Shown here piece after piece: positions 1 to 5,635 of a stretch of DNA of 9,481 bases. A program made the translations under genes and the position numbers. This DNA is from an uncultured Actinotalea sp. Its GTDB lineage: Bacteria > Actinomycetota > Actinomycetes > Actinomycetales > Cellulomonadaceae. Location: NCBI RefSeq assembly GCF_946885855.1, contig NZ_CAMPHH010000126.1, positions 1-9,481 on the forward strand, in the 5' to 3' direction. Position 1 is the stretch's first letter. Each line of letters starts with the position of its first letter. A model generated the notes under the pieces. That model saw nothing but the letters and a program-made list of their open reading frames with translations, did not search any database and was not told where the DNA came from.

Positions 1-1
1 G

Positions 2-601
2 TCGGCGGCCCAGGCGGCGCGATCGCGCAACCTCGGCGCGCTGTGGGAGCGGGTGCGCGGGGCGGGCGTCTCCGTCGAGGACGGCCCCGCCTCGGGGGCG
101 CCGGTCGCGGAGCTTGAGGGCGGCATCCTCGTCCCCACCCGCGGGCGGACCGCGACGGACTGCGCCGCGGGCGACGGCGGGCCGGTCGTCGTGCTCGACC
201 TGGTGGGCGACGCCGCCACCGCGCGACGGTGGGCGGTGGCCGCGTCCGACGCCTGCCCACCAGCGGTCCTGGGGCGCGTCGTCGGCCTGCTGGAGGCGAC
301 GGGTGCCGCGGTGAGCGTCCTGCCGGACGTGCCGGGGCTCCTTGTCGCCCGGACGGTGGCGCTGCTCGTGGACGAGGCGTGCGACGTCGTCGGCCGCCGG
401 GTGGCATCCGCGCGCGACGTGGACACGGCGATGCGCCTGGGCGCCGGGTACCCGTGGGGGCCGCTGGAGTGGGGCGACCGCATCGGGCCGCCCCGCGTCG
501 CGGCGCTGCTCGATGCGCTCGCCCCGGTCAACGGTCGGTACCGGGTGAGCGCGACCCTGCGCGACGCGGTCCGCGACGGGAGGTCGCTGCGTGAGCTCTG
601 A
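2..601 (+). CDS. paaH: 3-hydroxyacyl-CoA dehydrogenase, C-terminal part (PaaH-like), 5' truncated by window
   Basis: The frame is open from the first bases of the window, so only the last 199 residues are visible. A GTG at 53 is internal and should not be taken as the start. The visible part holds the C-terminal 3HCDH helical domain: a segment reading LPDVPGLLVARTVALLVDEA (roughly residues 114-133 of the fragment) followed by DVDTAMRLGAGYPWGPLEWG, both hallmarks of PaaH-type enzymes. The family uses NAD+ to oxidise 3-hydroxyadipyl-CoA to 3-oxoadipyl-CoA in phenylacetate degradation; the NAD-binding domain would lie upstream of the window. The weakly conserved stretch before it matches the linker found in the longer two-domain PaaH forms. 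The stop codon overlaps the next gene by 11 bases, which indicates one operon with the thioesterase and thiolase. A generic fadB2-type 3-hydroxybutyryl-CoA dehydrogenase is the alternative; the downstream paaI and thiolase favour PaaH. Confidence 0.88.
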   Translation, partial: SAAQAARSRNLGALWERVRGAGVSVEDGPASGAPVAELEGGILVPTRGRTATDCAAGDGGPVVVLDLVGDAATARRWAVAASDACPPAVLGRVVGLLEATGAAVSVLPDVPGLLVARTVALLVDEACDVVGRRVASARDVDTAMRLGAGYPWGPLEWGDRIGPPRVAALLDALAPVNGRYRVSATLRDAVRDGRSLREL

Positions 602-1045
602 GCCGCGGACGGTCGACCGGCAGGCCCTCGCGCGCCGGTGCGCCGAGGCGATGTGGGAGGCCGACCTCGCGAGCCGTCGCCTCGGCATGCAGCTCGTCGA
701 CGTCTCCCCCGGTCGCGCTGTGCTGACGATGCGCGTGACCGCGGAGATGGTCAACGGGCACGGCACGTGCCACGGCGGCTACCTCGCGGTCCTCGCGGAC
801 AGCGCCTTCGCGTTCGCGTGCAACACCGACGACGACGTCACGGTCGCCGCGGGCTTCGACATCGTCTTCGCCGTCCCCGCGGTGCTGGACGACGAGCTGA
901 CCGCTGTCGCGGCCGAGCGCGTCCGGTACGGGCGCAGCGGCGTGTACGACGTGACGGTGACGCGGGCGGACGGGACCGTGATCGCCGAGTACCGGGGGCG
1001 CAGCCGCTCGCTCGGCCGGCCCCTGCTGCCGCGGGAGGAGGAGGC

Positions 1046-1049
<4 letters not shown>
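591..1049 (+). CDS. paaI: hydroxyphenylacetyl-CoA thioesterase PaaI
   Basis: This is a 152-residue hotdog-fold acyl-CoA thioesterase, the usual length for PaaI. The signature NGHGTCHGG spans residues 55-63 and is followed by LADSAFAFACN, which contains D70. The spacing N55, G62, D70 matches Asn46, Gly53 and the catalytic Asp61 of E. coli PaaI with a constant offset of nine. The GTG start at 591 is chosen because GGGAGG lies at 578-583, seven bases upstream. The enzyme hydrolyses ring-hydroxylated or dead-end phenylacetyl-CoA intermediates in the cytoplasm and so frees CoA when the pathway stalls. It overlaps the dehydrogenase gene by 11 bases, and its TGA overlaps the ATG of the thiolase gene, so the three are probably translated in a coupled way. 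Confidence 0.93.
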
Positions 1050-2251
<1,202 letters not shown>

Positions 2252-2262
2252 CCTCGCTCGTG

Positions 2263-3453
2263 CTAGGGCTCGTACAGGTCGACGGTGACGGCGACCACGG
2301 TGCCGTCGTCGGCGAGGAACAGGTCGACCGAGAACCATGCAAGGCACGTGGTGATCGAGTCCTCCGCCGGCTGCACGGAGACGCGGCGGGCGTCCGCCAG
2401 GCCGGCGGGTGCCGGTACCGGCGGGGAGGCGCAGTGCGGGTGCTCGCCGACGGACGTCTGCAGCCCGGTCCCGAGACGCTGGGCCCCGTCCGGCTCGGCG
2501 AGGTGCTCCTGGAGGACCGTCAGGGCGGAGACCGGTCCGGAGCGCGCGCGGAACCCGTCCGTCTCGAGCAGCCAGGCCTCGGGGTCGGATACCAGCTGCA
2601 CCGGCAGCGTCCGCACGAGCGTCGGCCCTAGTCCTAGTTCGACGCCGCCCGGTGCCAGCGGCAGAGCGTTCGCCGTGGCGCGATCCGGCTGCTGCGCGAA
2701 GCGCACGAAGGCGTCGATCAGCGCGGCGTCGGTCACGGTGATGTCGGCACCGTCCGTCGGCTCGTCGGCAGCGTCGGTGTCAGCCGTCCCGGGCTCGCCG
2801 CTGTCCGCGGGGCGGGAGGCGGAGTGCTCCGGCACCCAGAGATTCGAGGCGGCGGAGACCCATCCCTCGTCGGGAGCTCGGAACACGTCGGGCACCAGGA
2901 AGGCGCTCGCCGTCCCGCGGCCGGCCCCGTCGGCGACGTGGAGGGACAGCGGCAGTCCCCTGGCGGCGAAGTCATCGAGGCTGGTGCAGCCGGATGCCGT
3001 GCTCCAAGCGTCTGCTCCTGCAGGCAACGCGAGCACGAAGCACACCTGGTCATCCGCAGCCGCGACGTACGCGTGTGCCGCGCCGGCGTCGGGCAGGCGC
3101 CGCACCTGATCCGTCTCGAATCCTTGAAGCCGCGACACCTGTGGTGGAGCCACGTCGCCGGAGGTGACCGGCTCGCGGAAGGGTCCGAGCACGTCCCGCA
3201 CATCCTGGACGGGACCCGGCGCCCATCTCGCCGGGTCGACGACCACCTGACGGTGCGGCGTGGCGAGCTCGACGACCGCACCCCCGACCACGAGCACGCC
3301 CGCGACCCCCGCCACCAGGCCGCCGACCAGCCGTCTCCGGCGCGCACGCCGCCCCCGTGCCGTGACGGCATCGACCGATAGGGCCATGGGCGGGGCGATC
3401 GCCTCCGCATGGTTGCGTAGCAGGGCGGCGTCGTCGTCGTCGGTCCGATTCAT
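2263..3453 (-). CDS. single-pass membrane protein encoded with ECF sigma factor; putative anti-sigma/sensor
   Basis: This 396-residue protein is not an enzyme family I recognise. Residues 1-41 are a short cytoplasmic tail that starts MNRTDDDDAALL and ends in a strongly basic run (RGRRARRRR). A single transmembrane segment follows at about 42-61 (LVGGLVAGVAGVLVVGGAVV). The rest should lie outside the membrane. It forms two blocks: about 85-210, with C138 and C156 in a CFVL...SGC pattern, and about 255-396, joined by an acidic linker (217-237). Two more cysteines occur near the C-terminus. The start is set by the ATG at 3453, which overlaps the sigma-factor stop (ATGA), and by GGGAGGAGG at 3459-3467. 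The operon position and topology suggest regulation of the sigma factor, but the tail is shorter than a usual anti-sigma domain and has no HxxxCxxC zinc motif. Two adjacent CTA leucine codons, rare at this GC, lie at 2629-2637. The gene ends 11 bases from the convergent thiolase stop. Confidence 0.8.
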   Translation of the reverse strand: MNRTDDDDAALLRNHAEAIAPPMALSVDAVTARGRRARRRRLVGGLVAGVAGVLVVGGAVVELATPHRQVVVDPARWAPGPVQDVRDVLGPFREPVTSGDVAPPQVSRLQGFETDQVRRLPDAGAAHAYVAAADDQVCFVLALPAGADAWSTASGCTSLDDFAARGLPLSLHVADGAGRGTASAFLVPDVFRAPDEGWVSAASNLWVPEHSASRPADSGEPGTADTDAADEPTDGADITVTDAALIDAFVRFAQQPDRATANALPLAPGGVELGLGPTLVRTLPVQLVSDPEAWLLETDGFRARSGPVSALTVLQEHLAEPDGAQRLGTGLQTSVGEHPHCASPPVPAPAGLADARRVSVQPAEDSITTCLAWFSVDLFLADDGTVVAVTVDLYEP

Positions 3454-4016
3454 GACTGCCTCCTCCCGGGAACGGCATCGGCGGCACCGACGTCGTGCCC
3501 CTGTCCGAGGGCGCCGTCGCCCTCGTCGTCGAGCAGGGTCCGCAACCGGGCGAGCGCGCGGGACGCCGTGGACTTCACCGTTCCCAGGCTCACCCCCAGG
3601 TCGTCCGCCACCTCGGCCTCCGACAGACCGACGAAATGGCGGAGCACGACCACGCGACGCTGGCGGGTCGAGAGGGACTGCAGGGCGCCGACGAGTCGTG
3701 CTCGCTCGACGACCTGCGCCTCGTGACCCTGGCGTGCGGCGGCCGGCAGGTCGTCCACCGACGTCAGGACCTCTCGCCGTCGGCGCCGCCACCCGTCGAT
3801 CCGCGCGTTGGCGAGTGACCGCCGCGCGTAGGCCAACGGGTCCATCTCACGCGCCCGGCTCCACGCGACGTACGTGCTCACGAGCGCTTGCTGCGCGAGC
3901 TCCTCGGCCCGGTGGACGTCTCCGCAGAGCAGCCACGCGGTGTGCAGGAGGGCTCCGGAGTCCGCCGCCATGAGGGCGGCGAACGCCGCATCGCGCTGTC
4001 CCGCCTGGTCGCCCAC
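3450..4016 (-). CDS. SigE-family ECF RNA polymerase sigma factor
   Basis: The protein has 188 residues. Region 2 spans about 12-82 and includes the family-typical LLHTAWLLCGDVHRAEELAQ and DPLAYARRSLANARIDGWRR. Region 4 spans about 108-160 (ALQSLSTRQRRVVVLRHF, then the helix-turn-helix VADDLGVSLGTVKSTASRAL). There is no sigma-3 domain, as expected for an ECF factor, and the pattern resembles the actinobacterial SigE family. It directs RNA polymerase to a specific promoter class, usually in response to a cell-surface or stress signal. The start is a GTG at 4016 with GGGAGG at 4021-4026; this spacing is short, so M16 is a possible alternative. Its stop overlaps the downstream membrane-protein gene by ATGA, which marks a sigma/regulator pair. 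An ECF-like promoter at 4066-4093 suggests it drives its own transcription. Confidence 0.92.
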   Translation of the reverse strand: MGDQAGQRDAAFAALMAADSGALLHTAWLLCGDVHRAEELAQQALVSTYVAWSRAREMDPLAYARRSLANARIDGWRRRRREVLTSVDDLPAAARQGHEAQVVERARLVGALQSLSTRQRRVVVLRHFVGLSEAEVADDLGVSLGTVKSTASRALARLRTLLDDEGDGALGQGHDVGAADAVPGRRQS

Positions 4017-4065
4017 GTCACCTCCCGCGCCCTGCCGGGCGGTGTCGCCCCCGAGCCTCGCGCAT

Positions 4066-4093
4066 CACACGCACGAGCCCGCCGAGAGGTTGC
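4066..4093 (-). promoter_or_regulatory. ECF-type promoter of sigma-factor operon, putatively autoregulated
   Basis: On the minus strand GCAACC (4088-4093) is followed by exactly 16 bases and then CGTGTG (4066-4071). A -35 containing AACC and a -10 starting CGT are typical of ECF-sigma promoters, and 16 bases is the usual spacing. The predicted start point near 4058 leaves a leader of about 40 bases before the GTG at 4016. Self-recognition by the encoded factor is inferred from the common behaviour of ECF operons. Confidence 0.6.
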
Positions 4094-4105
4094 GTCAGGT
4101 CACCC
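4079..4105 (-). repeat. 27-bp near-direct repeat, copy 1 (contains sigma-operon -35)
   Basis: Read on the minus strand, this copy runs GGGTGA, three variable bases, GACGCAACCT, one variable base, TCGGCGG. It matches the copy at 4512-4538 at 23 of 27 positions, in the same orientation and 433 bases apart. Here it overlaps the -35 of the proposed ECF promoter. Confidence 0.7.
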
Positions 4106-4158
4106 ACGTGGCCTAACGAGGAGTACAGCCCCCGGGAAAGCGCTGGTGAGCCGAACGC

Positions 4159-4491
4159 TCAGGTGGCCCTGTCCGTCGCATCCGCCGCGGCGTCGAGATG
4201 GACGAGCCACTTGTCGGCGACCTCCTGCTGCAGGTCGACGCCGAACCGGGAGGCGATGAGGAGCACCTGCGCGAGCACGTCAGCCAGCTCGGCGCGGAAC
4301 CGCGCGTCGAGCTCCTCGTCCGTGGCCGTGTGCCGCGTCTGCCCGCAGCGCGCGAGGTAGGACTGGGTGAGCTCGCCGACCTCCTCGGTGAGCTTGAGGA
4401 CCAGCCAGTCGTCGGTGCGGTCGATGCCGTGCCGGGCGGCGTAGGTCCTGGAGACCGTCTCGGCGGCCGCGGTCAGCTCTGCGAGGTGCAT
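4159..4491 (-). CDS. MazG-like nucleotide pyrophosphohydrolase
   Basis: This 110-residue all-alpha NTP pyrophosphatase of the MazG-like superfamily carries the metal-binding signature ExxE (EEVGEL, E37 and E40) and ExxD (AELADVL, E68 and D71), 27 residues apart. Such proteins hydrolyse NTPs or dNTPs to monophosphate and pyrophosphate, often as cytoplasmic housecleaning of non-canonical nucleotides or under stress; the substrate here cannot be told. The ATG at 4491 is preferred, because it begins the conserved domain (MHLAELTAAAETVSRTYAAR) and because the upstream extension to a GTG at 4536 would run through the promoter-like repeat at 4512-4538. Neither start has a convincing ribosome binding site, so a leaderless mRNA is possible. 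The gene lies upstream of the sigma operon on the same strand, 142 bases away, and is divergent from tetR. Confidence 0.85.
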   Translation of the reverse strand: MHLAELTAAAETVSRTYAARHGIDRTDDWLVLKLTEEVGELTQSYLARCGQTRHTATDEELDARFRAELADVLAQVLLIASRFGVDLQQEVADKWLVHLDAAADATDRAT

Positions 4492-4497
4492 CCGAGG

Positions 4498-4526
4498 AGT
4501 CTGGCCGACGGCCGCCGAAAGGTTGC
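4498..4526 (-). promoter_or_regulatory. possible ECF-like promoter of the MazG-like gene
   Basis: GCAACC at 4521-4526 (minus strand) is the same -35 as in the sigma-operon promoter and sits inside the repeated 27-bp block. The -10 is poorly defined: CAGACT (4498-4503, spacing 17) is the best candidate and lacks the CGT of the sigma promoter. It would place the transcription start at or just before the ATG at 4491, which fits the absence of a ribosome binding site. The shared -35 is clear; the promoter assignment is tentative. Confidence 0.4.
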
Positions 4527-4538
4527 GTCGACTCACCC
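4512..4538 (-). repeat. 27-bp near-direct repeat, copy 2 (upstream of MazG-like gene)
   Basis: This is the second copy of the block described at 4079-4105, with four differences. The conserved minus-strand core is GACGCAACCT followed by TCGGCGG after one variable base. Both copies face a minus-strand gene, which supports a shared promoter or activator element over a chance repeat. Confidence 0.7.
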
Positions 4539-4574
4539 GACCGGCCCGCGCCGCACCGGCCGCCGCCTGTCACC

Positions 4575-4619
4575 GAGAGTGACTGGACACTCACCAATGG
4601 TGAGTGTACGGTCACTCTC
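4575..4619 (+). promoter_or_regulatory. 45-bp palindromic tetR operator with embedded promoter
   Basis: Two 22-base arms flank a single A at 4597 and match at 20 of 22 positions. Each arm region also holds a smaller inverted repeat of form GAGTG-N6-CACTC (4577-4592 and 4602-4617), 25 bases centre to centre. A sigma-70-type promoter is embedded: TGGACA at 4584-4589, 17 bases, TACGGT at 4607-4612. Bound repressor would cover both hexamers, so tetR should repress itself. The predicted start point falls at about 4619-4620, the first base of the ATG, implying a leaderless transcript. Confidence 0.82.
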
Positions 4620-5183
4620 ATGACGTCCCGGAGCCCGTCCCTCTCGACCGCCGACATCCGCCGCCCCATCGTCGCCGCGGCCGCGCTGCGAGCGTTCGCC
4701 CGGGGCGGGTACCACGGCACCACGGTCGCCGACGTCGCCCGGGACGCGGAGATCTCGTCGGCGTACGTCTTCAAGCTCTTCCCCCGCAAGGAGTTGCTCT
4801 TCGTCGCCGCGCTCGAGGTCTGCTTCGAGAGGATCGTCGCCGCGCTCGCTGCGGGCGCGGACGCCGCGGACGACGACTCCCCCGAGGCCGTGCTCGACTC
4901 GATGGGCGACGCGTACGCCCACCTGATCCGCGACCGCACGCTCCTGCAGCTCCAGGTCCACGCCCAGTCGGTCGCCGACGTCCCCGAGCTCGGTGACGCC
5001 CTGCGCGCCGGACTGGCCCGGGTCACCGCCTTCGCGGCGGAGCGCTCGGCCGGCTCGGACGACCAGGTGCAGCGGTTCATGGCCTTCGGTCAGCTGTGCC
5101 ACCTGCTCGTCACCGCAGGGATCGACGAGAGCAGCGAGAGATGGGCACAGATCCTCTCGCACGGCATCCGCCACCCGGAATAG
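4620..5183 (+). CDS. TetR-family transcriptional repressor of adjacent efflux module
   Basis: This 187-residue protein has a typical N-terminal TetR DNA-binding domain: AAALRAFARGGYHGTTVADV leads into the helix-turn-helix (about 35-54), which ends in the family-typical SSAYVFKLFPRKELLF. The remaining residues (about 60-187) form the ligand-binding and dimerisation domain, which is too variable to suggest an inducer. The ATG at 4620 abuts a 45-bp palindrome and has no ribosome binding site, in line with leaderless translation. The same operator half-motif occurs at 5229-5244, in front of the small membrane proteins and exporter, so the regulator probably represses both itself and that operon until a toxic ligand binds. 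The gene is divergent from the MazG-like gene, but there is no sign that the latter is a target. Confidence 0.92.
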   Translation: MTSRSPSLSTADIRRPIVAAAALRAFARGGYHGTTVADVARDAEISSAYVFKLFPRKELLFVAALEVCFERIVAALAAGADAADDDSPEAVLDSMGDAYAHLIRDRTLLQLQVHAQSVADVPELGDALRAGLARVTAFAAERSAGSDDQVQRFMAFGQLCHLLVTAGIDESSERWAQILSHGIRHPE

Positions 5184-5194
5184 GCACAGTGCCT

Positions 5195-5216
5195 GGCGCG
5201 GCCCCGGTCTCGCGCC
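5195..5216 (+). terminator. possible weak hairpin after tetR
   Basis: GGCGCG (5195-5200) and CGCGCC (5211-5216) can pair across a 10-base loop just after the tetR stop. No T-tract follows. A short palindrome, AGGCAC-A-GTGCCT, lies immediately before it (5182-5194). A terminator role is plausible but weakly supported. Confidence 0.25.
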
Positions 5217-5228
5217 GCTGTCGATAGT

Positions 5229-5244
5229 GAGTGATTACTCACTC
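5229..5244 (+). promoter_or_regulatory. TetR operator of the small-protein/exporter operon
   Basis: The 16 bases read GAGTG-ATTACT-CACTC, the same arms and spacing as the two sites in the tetR promoter (4577-4592 and 4602-4617). It is also part of a slightly wider inverted repeat, AGTGAGT-N4-ACTCACT (5226-5243). GATAGT (5223-5228) could be a -10, but no good -35 was found. The site lies about 20 bases before the first small ORF, a position suited to repression. Confidence 0.75.
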
Positions 5245-5264
5245 AAGCCACGAGAGGAGGAATT

Positions 5265-5348
5265 ATGACCAAGGACATGACGATGCGCTGGGTCGCCCTG
5301 GCGCCGCTCGCGCTCATCGCCGTCGCGATGTTCAGCCAGTGGAGCTGA
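5265..5348 (+). CDS. 27-residue single-span membrane protein
   Basis: A short reading frame starts MTKDMTMRW and ends AMFSQWS. It has one of the best ribosome binding sites in the window (AGAGGAGG at 5253-5260, four bases before the ATG). Residues about 9-23 (WVALAPLALIAVAMF) form a hydrophobic helix long enough to sit in the membrane; basic residues K3 and R8 before it predict a cytoplasmic N-terminus. It is the first frame after the TetR operator, so it would be the leading product of the repressed operon. No family is recognised. Known tiny partners of transporters, such as AcrZ and KdpF, show that such proteins can tune a transporter, and that is the suggested role. A leader peptide with no function as a protein is the alternative. 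Confidence 0.65.
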   Translation: MTKDMTMRWVALAPLALIAVAMFSQWS

Positions 5349-5352
5349 ACCC

Positions 5353-5397
5353 ATGACGCCAACCCTTCCCACCCCGACACAAGGACGACAACCATGA
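5353..5397 (+). CDS. possible 14-codon linking ORF between the two small membrane proteins
   Basis: The frame MTPTLPTPTQGRQP fills the gap between the two small membrane-protein genes. Its start lies four bases after the first stop, a GTGGAG sequence sits eight bases upstream (5339-5344), and its TGA overlaps the ATG of the next gene. The composition (Thr, Pro) shows no domain. It may serve only to pass ribosomes along, or may be chance. Confidence 0.22.
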   Translation: MTPTLPTPTQGRQP

Positions 5398-5534
5398 CCG
5401 ACACCGCCGACTCCGCAGCCACGGCTCTGCCCACCACCGACGCCAAGACCGTCTCCGTCGAGAGAGCCGCGTGGTGGATCACCTTCGGCGCCCTCACGGT
5501 CGCCCTGGTCACCATGCTCGGCCTCTGGGACTGA
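5394..5534 (+). CDS. 46-residue single-span membrane protein
   Basis: The protein has a polar N-terminal half (MTDTADSAATALPTTDAKTV, residues 1-20), then SVER and one hydrophobic helix at about 26-45 (AAWWITFGALTVALVTMLGL), ending in WD. K18 and R24 ahead of the helix predict the N-terminus inside the cell. An AAGGA element at 5380-5384 lies nine bases before the ATG, and the start also overlaps the stop of the 14-codon frame. The codons are GC-ending in the third position, as in neighbouring real genes. Like the 27-residue protein, it ends with a tryptophan followed by one small polar residue. It precedes the exporter gene by 101 bases. A transporter accessory subunit is the best guess; no family is recognised. 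Confidence 0.65.
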   Translation: MTDTADSAATALPTTDAKTVSVERAAWWITFGALTVALVTMLGLWD

Positions 5535-5541
5535 CGCCCAG

Positions 5542-5576
5542 GACCCGGGGGACGGGAACGCTCCGTCCCCCGGGTC
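5542..5576 (+). terminator. strong 14-bp hairpin between small-protein genes and exporter gene
   Basis: GACCCGGGGGACGG (5542-5555) and CCGTCCCCCGGGTC (5563-5576) are perfect reverse complements around a 7-base loop. The structure is very stable and lies eight bases after the stop of the 46-residue gene. There is no T-tract, so it could be a partial terminator, an mRNA-stabilising 3' end for the small-protein message, or an attenuator in front of the exporter gene. Confidence 0.7.
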
Positions 5577-5635
5577 GACCGGCCCCTCCTCAGCTCGCGG
5601 GCGCGCCCCGCACCCCGCTCGAAAGTGGCACCACC

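Noticed and set aside
53..601. A complete 182-residue protein starting at the GTG at 53
   Set aside because: The frame is open to the window edge and the family is much longer; the GTG is an internal valine of a truncated dehydrogenase.
3454..3792. N-terminal extension of the membrane protein to a 509-residue form
   Set aside because: The added residues are Arg/Gly/Pro-rich, antiparallel to no domain and overlap the sigma-factor gene in another frame; the ATG at 3453 has a strong ribosome binding site and the ATGA overlap.
4492..4536. Longer MazG-like protein from a GTG at 4536
   Set aside because: It adds 15 residues with no family similarity, lacks a ribosome binding site, and would place the promoter-like repeat inside the gene.
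4569..4583. Additional inverted repeat GTCAC-CGAGA-GTGAC at the left edge of the tetR operator
   Set aside because: Its arms differ from GAGTG/CACTC, overlap the first operator copy and have no counterpart at the exporter operon, so it was not counted as a fourth site.
5471..5635. Upstream in-frame extension of the exporter from 5471
   Set aside because: The translation is Pro/Arg/Gly-rich, overlaps the 46-residue gene and the hairpin, and adds nothing resembling an MFS N-terminus.
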